Assembly: GCA_002077045.2 (NCBI GenBank) | Contig: KZ111148.1 | Coordinates: 1,260,885 to 1,324,884, forward strand | DNA length: 64,000 bases | Direction of reading: 5' to 3' | Source: Rachicladosporium sp. CCFEE 5018 | Taxonomy: Eukaryota; Ascomycota; Dothideomycetes; Cladosporiales; Cladosporiaceae | Shown: piece by piece, positions 1 through 11,093 of the stretch | How positions within the stretch are numbered: position 1 is the stretch's first letter | Layout of the letters: the number at the start of each line of letters is the position of its first letter | Notes under the pieces: generated by a model | What the model was told of the DNA's origin: nothing | The model's input: only the letters and a program-made list of their open reading frames with translations | Databases searched by the model: none | Position numbers and translations under genes: made by a program

Positions 1-36
1 GACGGAGTTCGCAATACAGGCACTGACGTGAGATAG

Positions 37-856
37 CTCGCCAAAGCCAGCACATTCGCCCTCATCAGTATGGGCGTAATCGTAATCACAGTCATAACAC
101 AAGGCCCACGACTACCTTCCGAGTACCGTGGCCAACTTCGAGGCAGCTTTCTCATCAACAACGGCGTCTTCCAAGCGATTGGTGTCATCTCATTCGCCTT
201 CGTGTGCCATCACAACAGTCTGCTTATCTACGGATCTCTGCGCAAGCCGACGATGGACCGCTTCGCCAAAGTGACACATTACTCGACAGGCATCTCGATG
301 ATCGCCTGCCTCGCCATGGCTCTAAGTGGCTACCTAACATTCGGCGACAAGACGAAGGGCAATGTCCTCAACAACTTTCCGACAGACAACATCATGGTCA
401 ACATTGCGCGACTCTGCTTTGGACTGAATATGTTGACCACACTACCGCTCGAGTGCTTCGTCTGTCGAGAAGTCATGACGGAATACTACTTTCCGAACGA
501 GCACTTCCAGCCAAATCGCCATCTGATCTTCACCACATCGCTGGTCGTCTCGGCTATGACAATCTCACTGCTGACATGCGATCTCGGCATTGTCTTCGAG
601 CTTGTTGGTGCGACGAGCGCGTGTGCATTGGCCTATATACTGCCGCCACTGTGCTTCTTGAAGCTGACAAAACGGCGGACGTGGGAGACGTACGCGGCGT
701 ATGTCTGTATCGCGTTCGGGACCATTGTCATGGCTATCAGCTTGGTGCAGTCGGCTGCGAAGATGGCGAGAGGTGAGTTCAACGATCTTTCGAGTAACAC
801 TCTGGACACGGACTGACCCTTCCGCAGGTGGAGATGGCTCACATCACTGTAGCTAG
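37..856 (+). CDS. Amino-acid transporter of the AVT/SLC38 family, 3' part
   Basis: C-terminal part of a polytopic amino-acid/auxin permease (Aa_trans family), which in fungi typically moves amino acids across the vacuolar membrane. The gene starts upstream of the window: the frame is closed by a TAG at 34-36 that also serves as an intron acceptor, and the exon opening at 37 reads straight into membrane segments. Several hydrophobic helices are visible, and the internal motif SFAFVCHHNS is typical of the family. A good intron (donor GTGAGT at 773, CTGAC branch, CAG at 825-827, 55 nt) gives a short last exon ending in TAG at 854-856; if it is retained, the frame ends at 816. Family call is firm; substrate and exact paralog are not known. 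Confidence 0.82.
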
Positions 857-3800
857 CATCTTGATGCCCATAGACTTGTATTCAATGATCGATCAATTTC
901 GATCTACCTCGAGGTCATCTCGCTCGCTACTCTAGAGACTGCCCTTGCATAGATCAGTCCAGCTTAGTTCGCCGCTTCCGAATCCTCAGGCGTCACCTGC
1001 GCGCAATCATCTTCGTGTGCAAATCATTGTCGAGTCTGATCTCGCACCATTCCCTTCTTGCCAGAACGTAGGCATCGCTTCGATAAAGAACGTGTTAAAC
1101 GTTCTTGGACTGCACGTCGAGGGGGCTGCTCGGCTAGACCTGCACATTCTTTGCCATGATTCCGGCACCGTTTCGGCATGTGGAAGCCAAAGCAGACTGC
1201 ATCTCGCATTCCACTGTTGCAATTGTATGTGTCTGCCTACTTTTTTGACCGCAATCCAGTCCTGCAAAGTTGCGCCCATTGGCTGTGTGATTTGCCGTCC
1301 CTTGCGTGTGTCCGTCTATCCCGCTCAGTACAATGTCCGGAGATTGTGGCATCCTCGACCTCGACCTCGATGTCAGCAAAACGCCGCCTGGAATAGCCCT
1401 CGCGTGCCAGCGCTACACCGATCCTTATGGATTCCGTAAGCTTCTCGGTGAGCTGGCGAGCCCTGACTGAAGCCCGACCCTGATCATACGCGTAGAAGGT
1501 GCTAGGGAAAGACATAGCAGGTATGGCGCCGAGGTTTACTGGCCTGCTGTTGTAATGCAGCGGTAAGAGCAGATGGCATTCTCGAGAGAAAGACGGAAGG
1601 GACACACGCAATTCGCCGTACAACAGCCTGTAGCAGCGGCGAGGCTTCATGCAGTCGGAAATCGTCTATTGAGATGGTGATTGCCTCGGTCCATCTCCAC
1701 CTCATGCTGGTATGTATCGTGTCAAATATTTGCTGTGATCTGAGAGCTCGCACGCGCGCTGCCAAGCCAGTGGAGAGCTGTACGCGAACGAGTGGGAACT
1801 GACGCCTGGCGGCCTGGCTTCTGCGAGGAGGCACTACCTTAGGGTAGCGATAAGATGGATGGAGCTCATGAGGTGCGAGCAATACATTTGTGAGTCCACA
1901 GCGTGCCGTTCTCATACAGTCGTGGGACCCATGTATAGTTCCAGCGACAGAGGCGCGAAAACCAAAAAGGTGAGGTTTACCGACCGGGGGTCGAACTCGA
2001 GGGTTGCCAAAGATTCCCACTGCGAGACTGACGTGCAAGCACAGCTCAACAGTAAAGTGCTGCCACTCCGCCACTGAGGACAAGAGAAGAGAAGTACGCA
2101 CCTGTTGCCCGAAGGCGAGGGGTGTTGGGTAAAGCTATACATATAGTATGCAACATGTGATCCTCAGGAAGCTCTGCTCTCGTGTCGGCGCGAGGCACCG
2201 TTAACAGTCTGCTTTACCGATCGACATCGTCGAAATCACCGTCCACACACCAGCGCTTTGCTCGCGCGATCCCGGCGTCGGATGTCAACAATCCGCGACG
2301 GAGGACGCTTTGGCGTCCAACACCTGCTAAATAATCGCAGGGCTCGCGCCGAGATCTACGAGTGATGGTTGCTGGTTTATCAAGCCCCTCCGCTCAGCTC
2401 GACGAAGTGCACAGCCGACCATGGCCGCCACACCACGCTTATGAGCCCTTGCAGCGATCACAGCACCCTTCGAGCGACTGCGACACTCGACCAAGCACAA
2501 TCTGCAGTTCACCAGCAGACGCAGCTCAGCATGCACCTACCGGGACGTCGGACGGCGGCACTTCGAGAGTTTGGCAGATCAAAGCAAGTGTGGCACATCC
2601 AACCATCGACAGCGTGCGACGACCTCGAGCCTCAGCACGTCCTACTACCACCTTTGCAAGCGTCATTCGTAACACATACTGCAACGCGAGCGCTGGTGTG
2701 CACAAGCGATAGAGGAGTGACACAACTCGAAAGCCGCTGCGCAGGAAACACACCCCGCGACACTGGGCAGGCTGCTTCGAGGCGGCTTCGGCACGAGTAC
2801 GAGTCGCCTCCAAGTTGACCGGAGAGCATGGCCTACGACTCCAAGTATGCTGGAAGAGATTGCGAATAATCACGGAATCAGAGAACCGAGCCTAGTCGAT
2901 CCACAGCTGCGCCAGCGCCGACTGAGTTCCTGCAGTAAGTCCATAGCGGATGTGATGCCGAACTCGACACATGGTCTTGGTGGCCGACGCAAGATTTGTG
3001 CACGCGTACGGCCGAGCAATTGCGTAAAGCGCAAATGGAAGAGAGTTCCGAGAGTGCCGACTGTGCTTCACGGACAACCCAGGACACTGGTACATCTACG
3101 AGAGGCAAGAGCATGGTTTGCTGCGCGATTATCCGGCGCACATGCTGCGATAGCGCTGGTGGCGAGGGGCTACCTCAGCCTGCGACTAGCAAGGGCGACA
3201 ACGCCCGCACAGCTTCAGTCGCAGGTGCAATTCGCTGGACCTGTGAATGCCAATACCCTGCGAAACCTTGATGCACTGGTAGGAAAAGATGTGCACTGCA
3301 GCCACTTGAGATGACTGCATCGATCTGGTGCTTCTACAAGCTGGCATCCTATTGCGTAGGTATACACAGTTCCGTGCAAGACTGGCAGACGTCAGAGAGG
3401 CGCTGTAGTGACACGACACACCGGAGCGGCCAGACCGGACTGTCTTGGCCAGAAGGCATCTTCGAAAGAGTCCTGGCGGTAGCACTACAATGATTCGAAC
3501 GTGTTGCGAGACGAGCCAGGGGTGTGCCATCCGAGGCACAGCTTCAAGTACATGGCGTACAGCAGCCACGGCGACAAGGCTCTGATGTCAGCTATTAGTC
3601 GCTCTCCCGCCAGAGCAGGTGCTGTGCGGCAAGAATGACAAGAGCGAGCAACGAGAGTGCACTACTGATGATATGGAGCCATTGCTGCCGCTGCTGGACC
3701 GGGACTGTCGTCACCACATGGCAAAGCCTTGCACTGTCGATCTCTGGGATTTTCTGCAGTCTGTCATGGGCGCTGCATTGGACTGGAGGTACCGGTGCCT

Positions 3801-6665
3801 CGCGTCTGATCCGTCGTTACTCGAAGCTTTCTCCAAGCCTAGCCACGTGAGCTTGACACCATTGGGAGAGAGCCTGGTGGACAACAAACTGTCGCTGGTC
3901 CTTGAAGAAGATATCTCTGACACCCTGGCGCCAAGCATGTTGCAAACGAGTGACATTCAAGCCGGTTCATACGAGCAGCCTTGACAAAGCTTGATGCTGA
4001 ACCTCGGCATCTTCGCCAGCTGCCCACACAGGCGACCGAAGGAGGCGCAAAAGGCGTGATGGCTTGCACGAGCAGCTTCCTGGCAAATCCATTCGGCGAT
4101 TGAGGATTGGCGATCTCGTCAGGATGTCCCCTTGAATCTTTGCATCTTCGCGGAGGGCTCACTCGAACGATATCGATACATGTTCGTCCAGGTTCCCGTC
4201 TGCCAATATGGGCTTGCATCTCTACCTGGGACTCGTCGACGCAGTCTCTTGAAAGGCTTGTGGCGGCGAGAATCCTGGGAACGAGGTCGACATGCGACAG
4301 AAGTGGCTGTGTGACCTTCTCCTTCTATGAGATGTTTGCCAACGAATGTGTAATCTTCTCTTGGCCGGACACTGGTGCTGGACCTTTTGCTGAACCGTTT
4401 GCTGGCCCGGATCTGGTATTTGAGCTCGATGAAGTCTAATTGCGCAGAGGTCTCTAAGTGCTTGGGCTTCCGTGAAAGCTGTGTGGGCATTCGGGCTTTG
4501 TGGCATCTTCACGCTCTACTCGCAGGCAATGAGCTCCGCAGCCCTTTCCCAGCCCTTTGAGAGCAGCGTCAAAGTTGTATTCCGTCGGGTCTTCCACAAA
4601 GTCATAGCTAACCCCGCGATCTGCGTCGTCTCCGATGGCCTGAGCCGTGGAATAGCATTGCTTCGCGGTGCATGCAGGACCAGCGATACAGTTGCGACAG
4701 GATTGGAGTCGGTCGTGGGCGCTCTTGCTCAGCACACGTATGCTATCTTTGCGACACCTTCAGGCTGATCGTATCTTGCTGGCGCTTGTGGAATGTTCAG
4801 TGCCATCACATCTTCTGCATGCTGTGGCTATCGTTGAGTAGCCACATTTCGCTGTGCCAGCTTGCTTGCTTGTAGATGGCATCCGCTGGACTGCGCCCGT
4901 TGTCTCCGTCTCTTGTCCATGTCTTGCGCTTCTTTGATACTGCGAGGCCTGGCAGATCGAAGGTCCGCTTCGTGGATTTCGCGGTGCGATGGCCATCGAT
5001 CGAGGACGTTCGCAATGAGGGCTTTTTCAAGTTCTTGCTGAAGACCATACGGTCTAGCCAAGTCCACACGGCTATCGATTGAGGTCGTTGTAGTCGCAGT
5101 GAGCGGTACAGCCCTCCTCAAACTAAGGCTTCGTTAGCTCGCCAGCAGACGGCGGGTACTATAGCACAGTCGAGCCGCCCCGCTCACTGAGAGTATCAGC
5201 TGGCTTGCGAGAAGGCATCGGCGAGGTCCAGCTCAACTGGCCTGCCCTTCTGCGAACGCGTTCGATTGATGGCAACAGTCTATCGTATAGGGCATTGACA
5301 GACACAACAGAGCACGACAGACCGCGAGCTTTCCACGGAACACATGGATACCTCAGTTCTCGGCGCTCACACAAAGCGACAGCCTGCACACCTTGACGAG
5401 CAGCTTCTTCTCCAATCACCGTTGCATGCAACAGTGAGCTTGATGAAAAAAGGTTGTGGCACATATGGCACCGATGAAATCAAAAATTTGGGGGCTCAGG
5501 CGAAGCTGCACACCTAAACGACGTGGGACACCAGCCTGCGTGATCGCCGGACGTCCTCCCCCGCGGCTAAGCATGAAGAAGAAAGGAAGAGGAAGAGGAT
5601 GCGAAGTGGCAACTCTTAAATAGTCCTGCGAGGGACAGTCGATCAATGCCAAGGCAACAAGCGCATCACAAGTGAAATGCCGCTAAGCCATTGCTGGAGG
5701 GCGACGACGTGCACGCGGAGATGAGCTCATCGCCGGTTGCTAAGCACGATAAAGCACGTGACGTCTTGCTCCTAGCCCTCGCTGTACAGAGTGGCAGCTG
5801 AGTTGGCAGCGGAGCGCAGATACAAGCAACGTAATTGTCGGTTACGGCGTCCGCGAGCGAGCCAGCGAGCCATTGAGCAAGCTGTGTGCTCGACATGGTA
5901 GCTGTACTCAGCGATGAGCACACAGATGGCCACAACTCTCTCCTGCCACTCGTAGTATCACAGCGATCGGACGACACTTTGTGCCGAGCGATTATCCATC
6001 CCATGAGGACTGGAAGTTCAACATGAGTCTCTCCTCGTGCGAGCTATCAACGCAGCCCGTTGAGAGTTCTCTTGTCCACGGCAGTGCTGCACTCCAGTGT
6101 CCTTCTGCTTGCAGAGCACCCCAGCTTGTGAATCGGCCTCCTCCCAGTTTTTGCTGGGTTCATGATGCTAGTAGCGCCGACCGCGAGACCATGCAGTACA
6201 ATGTCTACGACTCATCGCTCTCCCTGCCATCGCTACGACCAGTCTTATTTGTTGGTCAGTCAAGTTGTCCACCGGCTTGACTCCTGACTCCTGACTACTC
6301 CACACCTGTCGCGCGAGCTCTTGCGACTGCATGTGATCCTCAATCACAGTAATGACGTCTGCATCAATGAGCGTTCCATATCCTCACACCGTACTATCTT
6401 GTCGTCGTTCTTGCCTGAGGCTCGTCACTCGTGCCTGCAGCGCTGCCGGCCTCGCTAGATCCCGCTCGGAACAGAGCTCCGCTTGTCAAAGTTCCCTCTA
6501 CATTTATTGACCGTCCACTTCTGCCACACAACACGACATCACTCTACACCATACGAAACCTTCCTTCTCGCAAGTGAGTGCCGCCCTGCGCACTGCTTGC
6601 ACACGCACCAGCTCTCATTACATTGCCTCGCATCTCTCTACAAAGCACACCATCAATCGCCCATC
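857..6665. other. Long tract without a supportable gene
   Basis: About 5.8 kb with only short ORFs (60-200 codons) on both strands, none with a recognisable domain, coherent splice sites or composition that sets it apart from its antisense shadow. The least bad candidates are a plus-strand ORF from an ATG at 3679 to 3984 and minus-strand ORFs around 4454-4735 and 4806-5069; I would not annotate them. A tRNA-like pol III box pair lies near 1964-2080. A purine-rich tract is at 5572-5602 and a short CTCCTGA repeat near 6280-6300. The last few hundred bases presumably include the promoter of the 6666 gene. Confidence 0.5.
1964..2080 (-). ncRNA. tRNA-like pol III A/B box pair (possible tRNA relic)
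   Basis: On the minus strand an A-box match (TGGCGGAGTGG, plus positions 2063-2073) is followed by a B-box-like GAGTTCGACCCC (1987-1998) and a T run (1964-1968) that could end a pol III transcript. AGCAC and GTGCT can pair between the boxes. The acceptor stem does not pair and the T stem has a mismatch, so this is not a normal tRNA. It could be a decayed tRNA, a SINE-like fragment or chance. Confidence 0.2.
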
Positions 6666-8773
6666 ATGTCGGGGTTTACAGCCGACGAGCTGGAAGACAT
6701 CAAACGGCAGATGATGGCCGATCTCAGCAACGAGCGTTCGGACCATCTGTCTGCTCCCGCTGCGGATGACAAGGGTCGTCCACGCAAGATCAACTTCGCA
6801 CAGGAGAAGGCCGATCTTCAGAGTGCTGATGCGTTCCGCGCTGCCAATCGTGCCGGCGATGATCAAATGATTGTGAAGTGGAACAGTGAGCACGCCTTCT
6901 ACGTTAATCAGATCTACTTCACAGGCTAACATAATCATCAGGCCTCAATGACGGGGATGATCCCACTGGAAAGGCGGACATCAGCGGCGGCCAGGGCCAT
7001 CGCCACGCCGTCAAAGGCGCATCCGAGGACCCCTTTGCCTTTGGGGGTGCCTCTCGCCCTTCAGCATTCCGCTCTACTCCAGCCCGCTACGCCGCCACGA
7101 CCTCGTCTCCTCACATAGGGGGTGTCAATCTCACCGTCCCATCCGCTCGCCGAGATGTGAACTTCCCCACCCGCCTCGGCTTGACGGCGGCCGCTACCTC
7201 CAACCGTCCTCGTGCTGGCAGCCCACGTCGCCACGGTACAGTGCGTTTCACTGGTACAGGGCGTCAAGCCGTCCGCAGGCCGTCCGCTGGTGCCCAGCAG
7301 CGCGCCGAGAACCCGCTGCTCAATAGAAAGTTGGCTACGATGAATAGGCAGATGGCAGGAGACTCGCAGCCTGCTGTACGAGGCGCTGCACGTGACACTC
7401 GCCCGGCTACTGGTGCCGTTGTACCAGCTGGTCGTCAGCAGCAAGCTCAGACCAACCCCTCCCCTGCTGTTACTCAGCCTTCTCGCGCTACCTCTAAGCC
7501 AGTCGACACCAGCAGTGCATCTCAGCCGCGGCAGACCAACAGCGCCGACGCTTCCATCACCCAGCAAATCTCAATCCCCGCGCCACAAGCCATTGTCAAG
7601 GAGACCACCACCGTCTCCACTGTCTCGAAGCCTATCAACATCAAGGATACTGAAGACCCCAAAGATCGCAACGTCCGTCTCTTCCTCGAGAAGGTCGCCA
7701 GCGGTGAGATCTTTGGCGTACAGCTCTTGGCCCAAGCCGGCCCACAGCTCGAGGAGGTGGTGACGCTCAAGCTGCGCGCATTCGAGGATGCCTTCTGCGC
7801 TGACGACGAGTACGACTACTGGTTCGACAAGCATCCTGAGTGTATGCCGCTGCTCACCGCTGTCAGGCAGTTCGTCACGGAGCGCATCATCGGCTTCATG
7901 CAGCCTGGCGGCAACAAGGAGTACGAGCGTGGCTTCCGTATCAAGTACGCTACCAAGAAGGGGTTTGCGAAGTTCATTGCGGCTGCGGAGATGGCTGTGG
8001 AGATGACGACTCAGCGCGACATCGCCACTGTCCGGCTCCCATATATGTTGTCGATGTTGATGGCCAAATTCGAGAAGGCGTTTCCATGCCGTCAGGACCT
8101 GTTGATGCAAGCCATCAAGGTTGCTGGACTCGAAGAGGTGGCCAACATGGCGCAGCGTGGTGGTGAGACTGACCCAGCCGTCTACTCCTTCGAGTCGTCT
8201 GCTCCGTCACTGACCACTGGCACCACGAGTGAGTCGCCTCGCCGTCTTAATTGGCTCCCCACTGACGTCGTACCATCAGTCGAGACCAATCTCGAGGATG
8301 TTGAAGCTGGTACTGCTCACGTCACGAGCACACCAGGACACACTGCCGCCGCTGTCGAGCAGCACATCACCTCTCCCCGCGCTGGCAGTGAGCCACTTCC
8401 CGGCACTCCCCATGTCGGATCTCCCGTCCCGGCCTTCACGAATCACAACACCCCCGCTCCGCTGCCCGCTGGTGTCGCCAACCCTGGCAAGTTCACTGTC
8501 ACGCTCCAGCAACACGACCGCATGCAGCACGTTACGCCCTATCGTCCCTTCGCTGCGCCAGGCTACAAGGTGAATCTCACGATTCGCTCCATCGACCGCG
8601 GCGGCGATCTCGGCTTACGTCGTTTGACTACCGAGCCGAATAATCTCATTGAGGAGATGGAGCGTCTGGGGCTGTGGATTCGCGGTTTCCTCATGCGTCC
8701 CGAGGGTCCGACGAACGAAGAGCCGGGCACCGAGGCTCCCATCAACGAGGCTGACGGTGATGAGGAGCTTTAG
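6666..8773 (+). CDS. Unknown 666-aa protein with disordered N-terminal half
   Basis: I do not recognise this family. Exons are 6666-6885, 6942-8228 and 8280-8773. The first intron has donor GTGAGC, branch CTAAC and acceptor CAG; the second has donor GTGAGT, branch CTGAC and acceptor CAG. The start ATG (MSGFTADELEDIKRQMM) opens a charged helix. Residues about 90-310 are rich in Ser, Pro, Arg and Gln and look disordered. A likely globular, helical segment follows at roughly residues 315-500 (begins EDPKDRNVRLFLEK). A second conserved-looking stretch near the C terminus (GKFTVTLQQHD to LWIRGFLMRPEG) precedes an acidic tail. The second intron is 51 nt, a multiple of three without a stop, so a 683-aa retained form is also open. 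The last third is duplicated at 55392-56075. Confidence 0.72.
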
Positions 8774-9295
8774 AAGGGCACTCGACGGAAGGACTCGGGC
8801 ACTTGCATGGCGTATGATGATGAATGACTTCACGACGCATGCATTGCGGAAGATGATCATGCTTGGCGATAATGATGATGATGGGGATGACAGGCTACAC
8901 TTGTATATGCGAGCGGACGGGCTACCACTTCAGCCACGTGTCTTAGCGCATGACACAAGGTAGCGAGAGGGTGGGACGTTCTTGTATACGGTCGCCGGAC
9001 TCGCTTAGGGTATATGTTCAGGCATTGCATGGCATAGCATAGCATCCGATAGCATTAGTATCAAGTCACTCACCAGTACATTGCTCCTCTCTTGAGCTCT
9101 CTCCCGAGCGCTAGTCGAGCGGTCCTTTTCGGTCCTGCGAAGCCACGGACGCTATGCAACGCCTGGCAAAGGCATTTCGTTCACTCGCCACGCGGCATGA
9201 TCAATGACGTCCTTGCATCTATGATTTGGGTATCTGCCACGCCTTTGTACAAGCTCCCACCCTCCACCCTGTCCTTCTGCATCCCGTAACGATTC

Positions 9296-9769
9296 CTACC
9301 ACGTCAACGTCGCTCCTCCACTCTCAATAGCCTCTATTTCAGCCTCACTGAATGGCGTCCTCCGAAACCTCTGCGGCAGCTCACTTCGATCCCACACCTC
9401 GCCGTCCTTCGGCCTCACATCTCCCAGCTGTCTCCCGCTTCGCCCTCCTACAGCACCATACGCGCCGGAACTTTGAGCAGCTGCCGAGCCGGAGGGTTTG
9501 GGTGTTGATGCGGGGGAGGTGGAGGTTTGTGGGCCCTTCAGGGAGCCGTGCTGGACGGCGTTCTGGCGGTAGGAGGCGAAAGATTCGGGGAGGCTGTGCG
9601 TAGGAGAGGCGGGATGGGGGTGGGGTGTGTGGTCAGCTTCTGGAAGGGGTCATCAGTGGGTGCTTGAGTGAGTAGGACGTGATACAGTAGGCAGACCTAT
9701 GGGGAATGTTCGTTTGCCGAGGAAGCGGATCAGGGGAGTGTGCTGGCGGAGGATGGATGTGAGGCGCAT
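9296..9769 (-). CDS. KGD4: 2-oxoglutarate dehydrogenase subunit 4 (Kgd4/Ymr31/MRPS36 family), left copy
   Basis: Small mitochondrial matrix protein that tethers the E3 dihydrolipoamide dehydrogenase to the E1-E2 core of the 2-oxoglutarate dehydrogenase complex; formerly listed as a mitochondrial ribosomal protein. Exons on the minus strand are 9697-9769 and 9296-9639, joined by a 57-nt intron (GTCTGC donor, CTGAT branch, CAG acceptor), giving 138 aa. The N terminus MRLTSILRQHTPLIRFLGKR is basic and fits an import signal and the family's PLIRFLGKR block. The C terminus RFRRTPFSEAEIEAIESGGA is the family hallmark. It is divergently paired with MED18. A second intact copy is at 56673-57146. Confidence 0.85.
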
Positions 9770-10212
9770 GGTGGAGGAGGCGCGGAGACAGGAAAGGGAG
9801 CTGTGAGTTGGGGAGATTCGTCCCAGCGAGTAAGGTACTCAAACAATAGCGTCAACATAGCCTGTGCTGTGAAGTTGAGCTGGGAGCTCGCTGGTGTGCC
9901 CTTCAGAGGTGTCGCGGGTGTTGGTATGGTGCTCCTTACCTGGAAACATATCTGTCTTGGAGAAAGCGCTACTCCTTCATTCCTGAGCACCTTCAATTTC
10001 TACCACAAGATGGGAGATGCACTTGCCATCAGCTAAGATGCAAACAATGACTTCGTCTGGATCACGACGCCGTCGGAGTCTCCGCCTTTTCAAGCAACGA
10101 AGCATCCTTTGAACTCATCGATCTTGAGCTACGCGAGCATTCCCAATAACACTCGTATTTCGCCAACTTCAAGGCACTTTGGGCGCAACCTCATAGGAGC
10201 ATACAACGCAGC
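9770..10212. promoter_or_regulatory. Shared divergent promoter KGD4/MED18, left copy
   Basis: The only DNA between the divergent start codons of KGD4 (minus) and MED18 (plus), about 440 bp, so both core promoters must lie here. The counterpart in the right copy (57147-57570) has several small indels near the KGD4 side. No specific factor site is claimed. Confidence 0.5.
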
Positions 10213-10851
10213 ATGCACGAAGTCGCCCTCTTTAGTCAAGTCGCGCAAGCTCGACATGACCGTCTCCTCCAGACTCTATCCGGCGTCGTCGGAGCCCAGC
10301 CAGCGGCCTACACTCATCAACACGTCCTGGTGAACAAGGAAAAACTTGTCCAAGATCTGCACCGTGCTGTCAGCCTGCAACAAGATTCCTCTACTGCCAC
10401 TGGACCATGGCAAGCTCGCATAGCTAGCCTACCCGAGCCAGGCTCACCAGAAGCGATCTTCAGCCAGGTCAACGAGCTTCCCTCTATCAACAATGGTGAT
10501 TACGAGTACGATAAGGTCGTCGGTCATCACTACACTGACGGGCATCGCTTTGTCAATGGGAATGTGATCATTACGATCTACCGCATCTTCGCCACCAACA
10601 CACTACTTCCCTCGACCAGCGAGATATTGCTACTGAGCCCGCCGTGCAACGCCAGACAGCTGGGCCATCTCGATCCATCTGGTGCCTATGTCGTTGAAGC
10701 GATTGTGCGGATCGAGAACGGGACGGATCTTAAGTTCGCTGATCTGGCAAGGAAGGAGCTTTTTGCGTTTTGCAGGGACTACTTGCAGGGGGTGATCACG
10801 TTCCAGGTGCCGGATCGGTTTGCGATGGACACCAGGGTGAAGGGAGCATGA
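10213..10851 (+). CDS. MED18: Mediator subunit 18, left copy
   Basis: Head-module subunit of the Mediator coactivator, which bridges activators and RNA polymerase II in the nucleus; in yeast Med18 (Srb5) pairs with Med20. Single exon, 212 aa, close to the family size. The start MHEVALFSQVAQARHDRLLQ matches the usual Med18 opening. The central strand DGHRFVNGNVIITIYRIF and the end DLARKELFAFCRDYLQG, followed by VPDRFAMDTRV, are the family's beta-barrel and C-terminal blocks. It is divergent from KGD4. An almost identical intact copy is at 57571-58209. Confidence 0.88.
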   Translation: MHEVALFSQVAQARHDRLLQTLSGVVGAQPAAYTHQHVLVNKEKLVQDLHRAVSLQQDSSTATGPWQARIASLPEPGSPEAIFSQVNELPSINNGDYEYDKVVGHHYTDGHRFVNGNVIITIYRIFATNTLLPSTSEILLLSPPCNARQLGHLDPSGAYVVEAIVRIENGTDLKFADLARKELFAFCRDYLQGVITFQVPDRFAMDTRVKGA

Positions 10852-11093
10852 ATGGGTGACTAATCGGGTTTCGACAAACCTCTCACCCTAGATACCTGAC
10901 CGAGCGCACTTATTCACACCAGACGGCACTGGGAGCAACGGGAGAGTGGCGAGGTCAGATCACTGGAGGAAGAAGATTCACGGATGGCCAAGGACGCCTA
11001 GAATCTTGGAGACGGGTTTCACCCTTTAGCTCCCTACGTACTGCTACGCCATAAGCAGTGTGGTCCTTGCAGCAACCTGAGTACCAAGGCCCC

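Noticed and set aside
1502..2101. Minus-strand ORF of 199 codons
   Set aside because: No domain, composition like random translation, and it runs through the pol III-like boxes.
3466..3530. GATTCGAAC-type B box with CCTGGC/GCCAGG inverted repeat
   Set aside because: No A box, D arm or anticodon arm; the inverted repeat is 6 bp and likely chance.
9697..9769. Apparent frameshift in exon 1 of the left KGD4
   Set aside because: Came from misreading a line break; recounting gives 73 nt in both copies and the same frame.
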